A stretch of DNA of 64,000 nucleotides from Streptomyces caatingaensis (GCF_001187435.1 NZ_LFXA01000009.1:186001-250000), one strand, 5' to 3'. Numbered from the stretch's first letter, positions 1 through 9,707 are shown. Notes: a model not told the origin generated them from the sequence alone. Translations and numbers: made by a program.

Positions 1-254
1 AGCGGAAGATCGCGGATCTGGAGACGCGGCAGATCCTGCGCATCAGCCAGGACGATCCCGAGCTGGCCAAGGCCATCCTGGTGGGGATCGTGAGCGAGTA
101 CGCGGACGCCGAGAAGGCGTCGGGACAGGGCGGGGAAATGGACGGCTCCGGCACATTCTCGCGGTTCGTCGACGTGACGGCCAAAGGGGATTCGAACCAT
201 CTGATCGCCAGAACGCTCCACCGGCTGGTGGCGGACGTCGGCGGGGCCCATTGA
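1..254 (+). CDS. Hypothetical protein, C-terminal part
   Basis: Only the last 83 codons are inside the window; the frame starts at base 3 and ends with TGA at 252-254. The visible part is charged and soluble, with no signal peptide, membrane span or motif that I recognise. The stop overlaps the ATG of the next gene by one base (TGATG), so the two are probably translationally coupled and act together. I do not recognise the family. Confidence 0.6.
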   Translation, partial: RKIADLETRQILRISQDDPELAKAILVGIVSEYADAEKASGQGGEMDGSGTFSRFVDVTAKGDSNHLIARTLHRLVADVGGAH

Positions 255-706
255 TGGCGGGCAAGAGAAATCCCGACGAATCGGAGGCATTTGTCGCGCT
301 GCTGGCCGAACTGCGGAAGACCTTCGACGGGATGAGCTCCCGTGATCTGCTCCGTGTGGTCAAGGCGATCAATTCCAGGGCCCGCCACCAGGACCGGAGA
401 ATAGCCTACGACTACGGCGTCGTGGTGCTGGGCCAGCTCTTCTCCTTCGGCGCCCTCGGCCTCTACTGCCTGCTCGGCTACTACATGATCCGGACCGGCA
501 ACGCGGGTTACTGCCTCCTCCTCATGGGAGTCCCCGCCACCTCCATGGCCACCGTCTTCGCACTGCGCAAGGTCCCCGCGACCCAGGCGCTCGCCGGTCT
601 GGTGCAGGCCCTGACGAAGGGCCGCCTGCTCCCCGCGCCCCGCGGCGGCGGACACGACACGGCCGCGCCGGCGGAGGGGGAGGGCGGCGAGGAGGCGACG
701 GTGTGA
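254..706 (+). CDS. Small two-span membrane protein of unknown function
   Basis: A protein of 150 residues. Residues 1-50 are charged and likely cytoplasmic. Two hydrophobic spans follow at about 55-79 and 84-104, forming a helical hairpin, and the tail of about 45 residues is rich in Gly, Ala and acidic residues. The ATG at 254 overlaps the previous stop, which fixes the start; an in-frame TTG at 251 is possible but less likely. It probably forms a two-gene unit with the upstream protein. No family recognised. A GC-rich imperfect hairpin at about 716-741 could end the transcript. Confidence 0.65.
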   Translation: MAGKRNPDESEAFVALLAELRKTFDGMSSRDLLRVVKAINSRARHQDRRIAYDYGVVVLGQLFSFGALGLYCLLGYYMIRTGNAGYCLLLMGVPATSMATVFALRKVPATQALAGLVQALTKGRLLPAPRGGGHDTAAPAEGEGGEEATV

Positions 707-820
707 GCGCCGTGCGCCGGGCCGGAGGGGACGGCCGGCGTCCTCGCGCCCCAACTCACCGCGTCCTCCCGGGCGGTGGCGCGAACCGCACCCCGCTACC
801 GGCCGGCGGGCCGGAAAGAA

Positions 821-866
821 GGCAAGCACGCTTGCCTGTTCGAGGAAGCGCTGCCACGCTCCCAGC
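821..866 (+). promoter_or_regulatory. Palindromic operator and leaderless promoter of the acyl-CoA operon
   Basis: GGCAAGC-AC-GCTTGCC (821-836) is a perfect 7-bp inverted repeat with a 2-bp centre, the usual size of a TetR-family operator. It overlaps a -35-like TTGCCT (832-837), followed after 17 bp by a weak -10 CACGCT (855-860). That would put transcription start at about 867, the GTG of the next gene, which has no Shine-Dalgarno, so the mRNA is probably leaderless. The TetR domain at the end of this operon is the obvious candidate ligand (inference). Confidence 0.55.
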
Positions 867-2549
867 GTGCTGAGAATCGGCAACGCCTCGGGCTTCTACG
901 GTGACCGCTTCAGCGCGTTCGAGGAGATGCTCACCGGTGGGCCGCTCGACGTCCTCACGGGGGACTACCTCGCCGAGCTGACCATGCTCATCCTCGGCCG
1001 CGACCGGGCCAGGGATCCGGACGGGGGCTACGCCCGCACCTTCCTCCGGCAGTTGGAGGCGGGGCTCGGCCTGGCGGCCGACGCCGGGGTGCGGGTCGTC
1101 ACCAACGCGGGCGGGCTCAACCCGGCGGGACTGGCCGCGCGCATAAGGGAGTTGGGCGAGCGGGTCGGCGTCCCCGTCCGCGTCGCGTACGTCACCGGTG
1201 ACGACCTGCTCGGCGAGCGCGACCGGTGGGCCGGGGCCGTCACCGCCAACGCCTACCTCGGGGGCGGCGGGATCGCGGCCTGCCTGCGCGCCGGGGCGGA
1301 CGTCGTCGTCACGGGCCGGGTCACCGACGCCGCGCTCGTCAGCGGAGCGGCCGCCGCCCACTACGGCTGGGGGGACGAGGACCTGGACGCGCTCGCCGGG
1401 GCCGTCGTCGCGGGCCACATACTGGAGTGCGGCGCCCAGGCGACGGGCGGGAACTACGCGTTCTTCGGCGAGCACGACATCCGGCACCCCGGGTTCCCGC
1501 TCGCCGAGATCCACCCCGACGGCAGTGCGGTCATCACCAAACACCCGGGGACCGGCGGGGCGGTGACCACCGGGACCGTCACCGCCCAACTGCTCTACGA
1601 GACCGAGGGCGCACGGTACCCCGGGCCCGACGTCACCGCCCGGCTCGACACCGTCCGCCTCACACCCGACGGGCCCGACCGCGTCCGCGTCCACGGCGTC
1701 CGGGGCGAACCCCCGCCCGCCACGCTCAAAGTGGGCGTCACCCGGGCGGGCGGCTGGCGCAACGAGATCGTCTTCGTCCTCACCGGGCTCGACGTCGTCG
1801 CCAAGGCACGGGTGGTCCAAGGGCAGTTCGAGGACGTGCTCGCCCGCCTGGCCCCGGCCCGCGTGCGCTGGACGCTCGCCCGCACCGACCACCTCGACGC
1901 GTCCGTCCAGGAGGAGGCGAGCGCGCTGCTGCGGCTGGTCGTGCACGACCCCGACCCCGACGTCGTGGGGAGGGCCCTGAGCGGCGCGGCCGTCGAACTG
2001 GCCCTGGCGAGCGTCCCGGGGCTGCACCTGACGGCACCGCCCGGGCCCGGTGCCCCGTACGGGGTCCTGGACTCCGCGTACGTACCGGCGGACGGCGTCC
2101 CGCACGTCGCCGTCCTCCCCGACGGCACCCGCATCCCCGTACCGCCCGCCGCGCCGGCCACGGGCGCCCCCGCGCCCCCGCCGGAACCCGCCCTCCCCGC
2201 GCCGCTCCCCGCCGGGCCCGCCCGGCACGCCCCGCTCGGCCTGGTCGCGGGCGCCCGCAGCGGCGACAAGGGCGGCCGCGCCACCGTCGGCGTCTGGGCC
2301 CGGAGCGAGGACGCCTGGCGGTGGCTGGCCCACGAGCTGACCGTCGAACGCTTCCGGCACCTCCTGCCGGAGACGGCCGGACTGCCCGTCGAGCGCCACG
2401 TGTTGCCCCGCCTGCGCGCCCTCGGCTTCGTCGTCGACGGCCTCCTCGGCCGGGGCGTCGCCGAGAACGTCCGCTTCGACCCGCAGGCCAAGGCGGTGGG
2501 GGAGTGGCTGCGCGCCCGCTACCTGGAGATACCCGAGGTGCTGCTGTGA
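867..2549 (+). CDS. AtuA-like protein (DUF1446), acyclic terpene utilisation family
   Basis: 560 residues, the normal length for the family. The N-terminal DUF1446 domain (about 1-350) begins with the typical LRIGNASGFYGDRFSA. The C-terminal ferredoxin-like AtuA domain starts near residue 455 and carries ARSGDKGG at about 462-469. AtuA of Pseudomonas is needed for growth on citronellol and geraniol, but its biochemical role is unsettled. Here it leads an operon with acyl-CoA carboxylase, dehydrogenase and crotonase genes, and its stop overlaps the next GTG by 4 bp. That context supports a branched-chain or terpenoid acyl-CoA pathway; the substrate cannot be read from sequence. The GTG at 867 is chosen from the conserved N-terminus and promoter spacing. 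Confidence 0.85.
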   Translation: MLRIGNASGFYGDRFSAFEEMLTGGPLDVLTGDYLAELTMLILGRDRARDPDGGYARTFLRQLEAGLGLAADAGVRVVTNAGGLNPAGLAARIRELGERVGVPVRVAYVTGDDLLGERDRWAGAVTANAYLGGGGIAACLRAGADVVVTGRVTDAALVSGAAAAHYGWGDEDLDALAGAVVAGHILECGAQATGGNYAFFGEHDIRHPGFPLAEIHPDGSAVITKHPGTGGAVTTGTVTAQLLYETEGARYPGPDVTARLDTVRLTPDGPDRVRVHGVRGEPPPATLKVGVTRAGGWRNEIVFVLTGLDVVAKARVVQGQFEDVLARLAPARVRWTLARTDHLDASVQEEASALLRLVVHDPDPDVVGRALSGAAVELALASVPGLHLTAPPGPGAPYGVLDSAYVPADGVPHVAVLPDGTRIPVPPAAPATGAPAPPPEPALPAPLPAGPARHAPLGLVAGARSGDKGGRATVGVWARSEDAWRWLAHELTVERFRHLLPETAGLPVERHVLPRLRALGFVVDGLLGRGVAENVRFDPQAKAVGEWLRARYLEIPEVLL

Positions 2550-4144
2550 CCGTCCTGACCTCGCGCCTCGACACCGCCGGCCCCGAGTGCGCGGCCCACC
2601 GCGCCGCGATGCTCGACAAGCTCGCCGGGATCGAGGCCGCCCACGCGCAGGCCGTCGCCGGGGGCGGCGAGAAGTACACCGCCCGCCACCGCGCCCGCGG
2701 GAAGCTGACGGCCCGCGAGCGCGTCGAGCTGCTGCTGGACCCGGACACGCCCTTCCTGGAGCTCTCCCCGCTCGCCGCCTGGGGCAGCGAGTACACCGTG
2801 GGCGCGTCGCTCGTCACCGGCATCGGCGTCGTCTCCGGCGTGGAGTGCCTGATCAGCGCCAACGACCCGACCGTGCGCGGCGGGGCGAGCAACCCGTGGA
2901 CCCTGCGCAAGTCCCTGCGCGCCCACGAGATCGCGCGGGCCAACCGGCTGCCCGTCGTCGGCCTCGTCGAGTCCGGCGGCGCGGACCTCACCGGGCAGAG
3001 CGAGATCTTCGTGCCGGGCGGGGCCCTGTTCAAGGACCTCACGCGGCTGTCGGCCGCCGGGATCCCCACGATCGCCGTCGTGTTCGGCAACTCGACGGCC
3101 GGCGGCGCGTACGTCCCCGGCATGTCCGACCACGTCGTGATGGTCGCCGGCCGGGCCAAGGTCTTCCTCGGCGGGCCGCCGCTGGTGAGGATGGCCACCG
3201 GCGAGGAGGCGGACGAGGAGTCGCTCGGCGGCGCGGACATGCACGCGCGGGTCTCCGGGCTCGCCGACCACTACGCCGTGGACGAGCACGACGCCCTGCG
3301 CCGGGCGCGGCGCATCGTCGCCCGGCTCAACCACCGCAAGCCGTACGCCGATCCGGCCGCCGCGCCGCCGCCCCGGTACGCCGCGGACGAGCTGCTGGAC
3401 GTCGTCCCCGGCGACCTGCGCACGCCCTTCGACCCGCGCGAGATCATCGCCCGGATCGTGGACGACTCGGACTTCGACGAGTTCAAGCCACTGTACGGCG
3501 CCGGACTGACGACGGGCTGGGCGCGGCTGCACGGCTACCCGCTGGGCATCCTGGCCAACGCGCAGGGGGTGCTGTTCAGCGCGGAGTCGCAGAAGGCGGC
3601 GCAGTTCATCCAGCTCGCCAACCAGCGGGACGTCCCGCTGCTGTTCCTGCACAACACCACCGGGTACATGGTCGGCCGCGCCTATGAGCGGGGCGGCATC
3701 GTCAAGCACGGGGCCATGATGATCAACGCGGTGTCCAACTCCCGGGTGCCGCACCTGTCGTTGCTGGTCGGCGCGTCGTACGGGGCCGGTCACTACGGGA
3801 TGTGCGGGCGGGCGTACGACCCGCGCTTCCTCTTCTCGTGGCCGGGGGCCAAGTCCGCGGTGATGGGCCCGCGGCAGCTCGCCGGCGTCCTGTCGCTCGT
3901 CGCGCGGGCGGCGGCGGAGGCGAAGGGGCGGCCGTACGACGAGGAGGCGGACGCGGCGCTGCGGGCGGCCGTGGAGCGGAAGGTCGAGGCGGAGTCGCTG
4001 CCGCTGTTCCTGTCCGGGCGGCTGTACGACGACGGGGTCATCGACCCGCGCGACACCCGGACGGTGCTGGGGATCTGTCTGTCGGCGGTGCACAACGCGC
4101 CGGTCGAGGGGGCGCGAGGGGGGTTCGGTGTCTTCCGGATGTGA
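2546..4144 (+). CDS. Acyl-CoA carboxylase carboxyltransferase (beta) subunit
   Basis: 532 residues, typical of methylcrotonyl/geranyl-CoA carboxylase beta subunits (LiuB/AtuC type). Both crotonase-fold carboxyltransferase halves are visible: the acyl-CoA side with GGAYVPGMSDH and FLGGPPLVRMATGEEADEE, and the biotin side with FLHNTTGYMVGRAYERGGI and SYGAGHYGMCGRAYDPRF. The GTG at 2546 overlaps the previous stop (GTGA) and has GAGG seven bases upstream. It would move carboxyl from carboxybiotin on the next gene product to the gamma carbon of an unsaturated branched acyl-CoA. Its stop lies inside an 18-bp tandem repeat. Propionyl-CoA carboxylase activity is a less likely alternative. Confidence 0.88.
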   Translation: MTVLTSRLDTAGPECAAHRAAMLDKLAGIEAAHAQAVAGGGEKYTARHRARGKLTARERVELLLDPDTPFLELSPLAAWGSEYTVGASLVTGIGVVSGVECLISANDPTVRGGASNPWTLRKSLRAHEIARANRLPVVGLVESGGADLTGQSEIFVPGGALFKDLTRLSAAGIPTIAVVFGNSTAGGAYVPGMSDHVVMVAGRAKVFLGGPPLVRMATGEEADEESLGGADMHARVSGLADHYAVDEHDALRRARRIVARLNHRKPYADPAAAPPPRYAADELLDVVPGDLRTPFDPREIIARIVDDSDFDEFKPLYGAGLTTGWARLHGYPLGILANAQGVLFSAESQKAAQFIQLANQRDVPLLFLHNTTGYMVGRAYERGGIVKHGAMMINAVSNSRVPHLSLLVGASYGAGHYGMCGRAYDPRFLFSWPGAKSAVMGPRQLAGVLSLVARAAAEAKGRPYDEEADAALRAAVERKVEAESLPLFLSGRLYDDGVIDPRDTRTVLGICLSAVHNAPVEGARGGFGVFRM

Positions 4145-4183
4145 GGGCTGCGACGGATGTGAGGGCTGCGAGGGATGTGAGGG
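4136..4183 (+). repeat. 18-bp tandem repeat across the carboxylase gene junction
   Basis: The unit CGGATGTGAGGGCTGCGA occurs twice exactly (4136-4153, 4154-4171), followed by a partial third copy (4172-4183). The first copy contains the stop codon of the carboxyltransferase gene and the last merges into the GAGGGGG Shine-Dalgarno of the biotin carboxylase gene. The unit is a multiple of three, so the downstream frame stays open through it and would encode a Cys/Glu/Gly-rich extension if an earlier start were used. Confidence 0.8.
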
Positions 4184-4190
4184 GGCGGCA

Positions 4191-6137
4191 GTGATCGGGT
4201 CCGTGCTCGTCGCCAACCGGGGCGAGATCGCCCGCCGTGTCTTCCGCACCTGCCGCGCGCTGGGCATCGCGACGGTCGCCGTCCACTCGGACGCCGACGC
4301 GCGCGCCCGGCACGTCCGCGAGGCGGACGCGGCCGTCCGGCTGCCGGGCGACGCGCCCGCCGCGACGTATCTGCGGGGCGACCTGATCGTCGCGGCGGCA
4401 CGCGCGGCGGGGGCGGACGCGGTGCACCCGGGCTACGGATTCCTCTCCGAGGACGCGGAGTTCGCCCGGGCCGTCGTGGCCGCCGGGCTGGTGTGGATCG
4501 GGCCGCCGCCCGCGGCGATGGAGGCGATGGCGTCCAAGACGCGGGCCAAGCGCGTCGCGGCGGAGGCCGGGGTGCCGGTGCTGGCCCCGCTCGACGGTGC
4601 CGCCGCCGTGCGGGCCGCCGGACCCCCGGTGCTGGTCAAGGCCGCGGCGGGCGGCGGCGGCCGGGGCATGCGGATCGTCCGCGACCTGGCCCTGCTGGAC
4701 GCGGCGCGCGACGCCGCGCGCGCCGAGGCGGAGGCGGCCTTCGGGGACGGCGAGGTGTTCGTCGAGCCGTACGTGGCGGACGGACGCCACGTCGAGGTGC
4801 AGGTCCTCGCGGACGCGCACGGCACGGTGTGGACGCTGGGCACGCGTGACTGCTCGCTCCAGCGCCGCCACCAGAAGGTGATCGAGGAGGCGCCCGCGCC
4901 CGGCCTGCCGGAGGGCCTGGAGGAGGCGCTGTGCGGGCACGCCGCGGCGCTGGCGAGACGGGTGGGGTACGTGGGGGCCGGGACCGTCGAGTTCCTGCTC
5001 GACGGGCGGGGCCGCGCCTGGTTCCTGGAGATGAACACCCGCCTCCAGGTGGAGCATCCGGTCACCGAGTGCGTGTACGGCGTCGACCTGGTCGCCCTGC
5101 AACTGCGGGTGGCGGAGGGCGCCCGGCTGCCCGCCCGGCCCCCGGAGCCGGCGGGCCACGCCGTGGAGGCCCGGCTCTGCGCCGAGGACCCCGCCCGCGA
5201 CTGGCGGCCCTGGACGGGCCCGGTGCACGCGCTGGACGTCCCGGAGGGCGACGGGCTGCGGGTGGACGCCGGCGTGGGCGCGGGCGACGAGGTGGGGCCG
5301 CACTACGACGCCCTGCTCGCCAAGGTCGTGGCGCACGCCCCGGACCGCCCCTCCGCCCTGCGCCGGCTCGCCCGCGCCCTGGAACGCGCCCGCGTCCACG
5401 GCCCCGTCACCAACCGGGACCTGCTGGTGGGGTCGCTGCGGCACCCGGAGTTCGCGGCCGGGACGCCGGACACCGGCTTCTACGGGCGGCACCTGCCCGA
5501 ACTCACCGCCGTGGACGGGGAGGTGACCCGCCATGCCGCCCTGGCGGCCGCCCTCGCCGACGCCCAGGGCCGCTCCCGCTTCGGCGGCTGGCGCAACGTC
5601 CCGTCCGGACCCCAGGTCAAGCGCCTGCGCGCCGAGCCCGACGGGACCGAGCACGAGATCCGCTACCGCCTCGGCCGGGACGGCCTGGAGGGCGTGCCGG
5701 GTGTGCGCCTGCTGGAGGCCGCGCGCGACCGCGTGGCGCTGGAGATCGACGGGGTGCGGCGGCCGTTCGCCGTCGCCTTCCACGGCGCGTCCGTCCACGT
5801 CGACTCGCCGCTCGGCGCACGGTCGTTCGCGCTGCTGCCCCGCCTCCCCGAACCCGTCCCCGAGGACGAGCCGGGGTCGCTGCTCGCCCCCATGCCGGGC
5901 ACCGTCGTGCGGATCGCCGACGGCCTCGCGCCCGGCACCCCGGTCGCGGCCGGTCAAGTCCTGCTGTGGGTCGAGGCGATGAAGATGGAGCACCGCGTCA
6001 CCGCCCCCGCCGCCGGGATCCTCACCGCCCTGCACACCGCCCCGGGCCGGCGCGTCGCCACCGGGGACCTGCTCGCCGTCGTCGCCGTCCCGAACGAGGA
6101 GGCCGCACATGAGCGCCGCACCGACCGAACTCCGTGA
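4191..6137 (+). CDS. Acyl-CoA carboxylase biotin carboxylase/biotin carrier (alpha) subunit
   Basis: 648 residues, LiuD/AtuF-like. The biotin carboxylase domain (about 1-440) shows VLVANRGEIARR, the ATP-grasp lid AAAGGGGRGMR, and EMNTRLQVEHPVTE. A BT-like linker follows, then the biotinyl domain with EAMKM, biotin lysine K598. It carboxylates biotin with ATP and bicarbonate and presents it to the preceding beta subunit. GTG 4191 is chosen because it has GAGGGGG just upstream and gives the family start MIGSVLVANRGE; the frame is open back to 4128 through the tandem repeat. The 3' end overlaps the dehydrogenase gene by 29 bp. Confidence 0.88.
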   Translation: MIGSVLVANRGEIARRVFRTCRALGIATVAVHSDADARARHVREADAAVRLPGDAPAATYLRGDLIVAAARAAGADAVHPGYGFLSEDAEFARAVVAAGLVWIGPPPAAMEAMASKTRAKRVAAEAGVPVLAPLDGAAAVRAAGPPVLVKAAAGGGGRGMRIVRDLALLDAARDAARAEAEAAFGDGEVFVEPYVADGRHVEVQVLADAHGTVWTLGTRDCSLQRRHQKVIEEAPAPGLPEGLEEALCGHAAALARRVGYVGAGTVEFLLDGRGRAWFLEMNTRLQVEHPVTECVYGVDLVALQLRVAEGARLPARPPEPAGHAVEARLCAEDPARDWRPWTGPVHALDVPEGDGLRVDAGVGAGDEVGPHYDALLAKVVAHAPDRPSALRRLARALERARVHGPVTNRDLLVGSLRHPEFAAGTPDTGFYGRHLPELTAVDGEVTRHAALAAALADAQGRSRFGGWRNVPSGPQVKRLRAEPDGTEHEIRYRLGRDGLEGVPGVRLLEAARDRVALEIDGVRRPFAVAFHGASVHVDSPLGARSFALLPRLPEPVPEDEPGSLLAPMPGTVVRIADGLAPGTPVAAGQVLLWVEAMKMEHRVTAPAAGILTALHTAPGRRVATGDLLAVVAVPNEEAAHERRTDRTP

Positions 6138-7212
6138 CCTGCGCGCCGCCGTCGCCGCGCTGGGAGCCCGCGTCCGCGACCCCGAGGAGCTGTGGACGGA
6201 GGCGGGGAAGCTGGGCTACCTCGGCGTCAACCTGCCCGTCGCCTACGGCGGGGGCGGCGGCGGGATCACCGAGCTGGCCGTCGTCCTGGAGGAACTGGCC
6301 GCCACCGGGAACCCGTTGACGCTGATGGTGGTCTCGCCCGCCATCTGCGGCACGGTCATCGCCCGCTTCGGCACCGAGGCCCAGCGCAGGGCCTGGCTGC
6401 CGGGGCTGGCGTCGGGGCGCCTGCGGATGTCCTTCGGCATCACGGAGCCCGAGGCGGGCTCCAACTCCCACCGCATCACCACGACCGCGCGCCGCGAGGG
6501 GGACGGGTGGGTGCTCGGCGGGCGCAAGGTCTTCATCAGCGGCGTCGACCGGACCGACGCCACGATGGTCGTCGCGCGCACCGAGGGCGGCGGCCCGTGC
6601 CTGTTCGTCGTGGACCGCGACGCGCCGGGCTTCCGGCGCACCCCGATCCCCATGGAAGTCCACGGCGACCTGCGGCAGTTCGAGCTCGACCTGGAGGACG
6701 TACGGCTGCCGGCCGACGCGCTCGTCGGCGCCCAGGACGCGGGCCTGCGGCAGCTCTTCGCCGGGCTCAACCCGGAGCGCGTCATGACCGCCGCGTTCGC
6801 GCTGGGGCTCGCCCGGTACGCGCTCGGGCGCGCCGTCGACTACGCCCGCACCCGCGCCGTGTGGGACCGGCCGATCGGCGCCCACCAGGCCGTCGCCCAC
6901 CCGCTGGCACGGGCCCACATCGAGATCGAGCTGGCCCGGCTCATGACGGAGCGGGCCGCCCGGCTCTACGACGACGGCGACGAGGCGGGGGCGGGCGAGG
7001 CCGCCAACATGGCCAAGTACGCGGCCGCCGAGGCCGCCGTGCGCACCGTCGACCAGGCGGTGCACACGCTCGGCGGCAACGGGCTGACGACGGAGTACGG
7101 GCTGGCGGCGCTGATCACGGCGGTGCGGGTGGCCCGGGTGGCGCCGGTCAGCCGCGAGATGATCCTCAACTACGTCTCGCACCACACGCTCGGGCTGCCC
7201 AGGTCCTATTGA
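6109..7212 (+). CDS. Acyl-CoA dehydrogenase
   Basis: 367 residues, slightly short for the family (about 380-390). The N-terminal helical part starts at the region before LGVNLPVAYGG, the beta domain includes SFGITEPEAGSN (FAD/substrate contact), and the C-terminal helical domain has the FAD-binding HTLGGNGLTTEYG. In the stretch APVSREMI the Glu lines up with the catalytic base seen as GTSE in medium-chain dehydrogenases (inference from motif spacing). It would oxidise an acyl-CoA to the 2,3-enoyl-CoA that the carboxylase uses. ATG 6109 has GAGGAGG at good spacing and overlaps the upstream gene by 29 bp, so the genes are coupled. Confidence 0.88.
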   Translation: MSAAPTELRDLRAAVAALGARVRDPEELWTEAGKLGYLGVNLPVAYGGGGGGITELAVVLEELAATGNPLTLMVVSPAICGTVIARFGTEAQRRAWLPGLASGRLRMSFGITEPEAGSNSHRITTTARREGDGWVLGGRKVFISGVDRTDATMVVARTEGGGPCLFVVDRDAPGFRRTPIPMEVHGDLRQFELDLEDVRLPADALVGAQDAGLRQLFAGLNPERVMTAAFALGLARYALGRAVDYARTRAVWDRPIGAHQAVAHPLARAHIEIELARLMTERAARLYDDGDEAGAGEAANMAKYAAAEAAVRTVDQAVHTLGGNGLTTEYGLAALITAVRVARVAPVSREMILNYVSHHTLGLPRSY

Positions 7213-7258
7213 GGAACAGGTCCTCTTGAAAGTGGTGATCCGACGAGGTGGTGATCCT

Positions 7259-8539
7259 GTGCTCGTCCGTCGCGCGTCCGACGACGGCGCCGCCGTCCTG
7301 ACCCTCGACTCCCCGGCCAACCGCAACGCGCTCTCCGCCCGGCTCGTCGGCGAGCTGCGCGCCGCGCTGGAGGAGGCGGGCGCGGATCCGGCGGTCCGGT
7401 TCGTCGTGCTCGGGCACACCGGGCCGGCGTTCTGCTCCGGCGCGGACCTGAGCGGGGATCCCCCGCTGGATCCCCGGGAGTTCGTCCGGCTGCTGCGCAC
7501 CGTGGTGGAGCTGCCGAAGCCGGTCGTGGCCGTCGTCGACGGCGCCGTCCGGGCCGGTGGGCTGGGACTGGTGGGGGCCTGCGACATCGTCGTGGCGGGG
7601 GAGGCGGCGGCCTCGTTCGCCTTCACGGAGGCGCGGCTGGGGCTCGCCCCGGCGGTCGTCTCGCTGACCCTGCTGCCCCGGCTCGACCCGCGGGCGGTGG
7701 CGCGGTACTACCTGACGGGGGAGGTCTTCGGCGCGCGCGAGGCGGTGCGGGTGGGGCTCGCGACCGTGGTGGACGGCGAGTCCGGGCCCGTACTGGCCGG
7801 GCTGCGGGCCGCCTCCCCCCAGGGACTGGCCGCGTCCAAGGCGCTGACGACGGAGGGCGTGCGGGCCGGGTTCGCCCGGGACGCGGAGCGGCTCGTAGCC
7901 CTCTCCGCCGAGCTCTTCGCCTCGGACGAGGCCCGGGAGAGGATCGCGGCGTGGCGCGCGATGACCGACCACCGGCTGGCCCGGGGCGCCGCCACGCGGC
8001 GGCGGCTGCTGGACGCGGCGGTGGCGTGCCTGGCGGAACTCGGCTGGTCCGGCTCGACGGTCTCGGTCGTCGCCGAGCGGGCCGGGGTCTCGCGGGGCGC
8101 GCTCCAGCACCACTACCCCACGCGGGAGGACCTGTTCACCTCCGCCGTCGAGCACGTCGCCGAGCGGCAGTCGGCCGCCGTGCGGAGCCTCGCGGGGGCG
8201 GACGTCGCGTGCGTGGTGCGCGCGATCGTGGACCTGTACACCGGCCCCGTCTTCCGCGCCGCCCTCCACCTGTGGGTCGCCGCGACCACCGAACCCCGGC
8301 TCCGGCCCCGCGTCGTACAGCTGGAGGCCCGCATCGGCCGGGAAGCGCACCGGATGGCGGTGGAGCTGCTGGGGGCGGACGAGTCGGTGCCCGGCGTGCG
8401 GGAGGTGGTGCAGGGTCTGCTGGACATGGCCCGGGGGCTGGGCCTGGCGTCCCTGCTGACACCGGATGCGGGGAGGCGGGAGCGGGTGGTGGAGCGGTGG
8501 GCGGGGATCGTGGGCGGGGCGTTGGGGGGTGCGGGGTGA
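7259..8539 (+). CDS. Crotonase (enoyl-CoA hydratase) fused to a TetR-family regulator
   Basis: One open frame with no stop encodes two families. Residues 1 to about 230 are a LiuC/AtuE-like crotonase (SPANRNAL, FCSGADLSG, AVRAGGLGLVGACDIVV, FTEARLGLAP). The first catalytic Glu of classical hydratases is Gly, as I recall for LiuC-type enzymes; the second (FTEARLG) is present. Residues from about 240 are a full TetR regulator with HTH STVSVVAERAGVSRGALQHHY and a ligand-binding C-terminal half. An internal ATG at 7961 could yield a separate TetR protein, but its nearest GGGAGAGG is about 18 bases upstream. The start is uncertain: GTG 7259 with GAGG 10 bases upstream is preferred; TTG 7226 would add 11 residues. 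Likely represses the operon through the palindrome at 821-836 (inference). Confidence 0.82.
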   Translation: MLVRRASDDGAAVLTLDSPANRNALSARLVGELRAALEEAGADPAVRFVVLGHTGPAFCSGADLSGDPPLDPREFVRLLRTVVELPKPVVAVVDGAVRAGGLGLVGACDIVVAGEAAASFAFTEARLGLAPAVVSLTLLPRLDPRAVARYYLTGEVFGAREAVRVGLATVVDGESGPVLAGLRAASPQGLAASKALTTEGVRAGFARDAERLVALSAELFASDEARERIAAWRAMTDHRLARGAATRRRLLDAAVACLAELGWSGSTVSVVAERAGVSRGALQHHYPTREDLFTSAVEHVAERQSAAVRSLAGADVACVVRAIVDLYTGPVFRAALHLWVAATTEPRLRPRVVQLEARIGREAHRMAVELLGADESVPGVREVVQGLLDMARGLGLASLLTPDAGRRERVVERWAGIVGGALGGAG

Positions 8540-8543
8540 GGTG

Positions 8544-8580
8544 GGTGCCCCCGGCCCTCCGGGAGAGGGGCGGGGGCACC
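8544..8580. terminator. Bidirectional terminator between convergent genes
   Basis: A 16-bp stem with one mismatch (8544-8559 with 8565-8580) and a 5-nt loop lies between the stops of the fusion gene (8539) and the minus-strand citrate synthase gene (8613). There is no U tract, as is common in streptomycetes. Confidence 0.75.
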
Positions 8581-8612
8581 CTCGAAGCGAGGGCCCCCGC
8601 CCCGGGAGGGGG

Positions 8613-9707
<1,095 letters not shown>

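Noticed and set aside
7961-8539. Separate TetR gene starting at ATG 7961
   Set aside because: No stop separates it from the crotonase part and its nearest ribosome-site-like sequence is about 18 bases away; a fused product is the simpler reading, though internal initiation remains possible.
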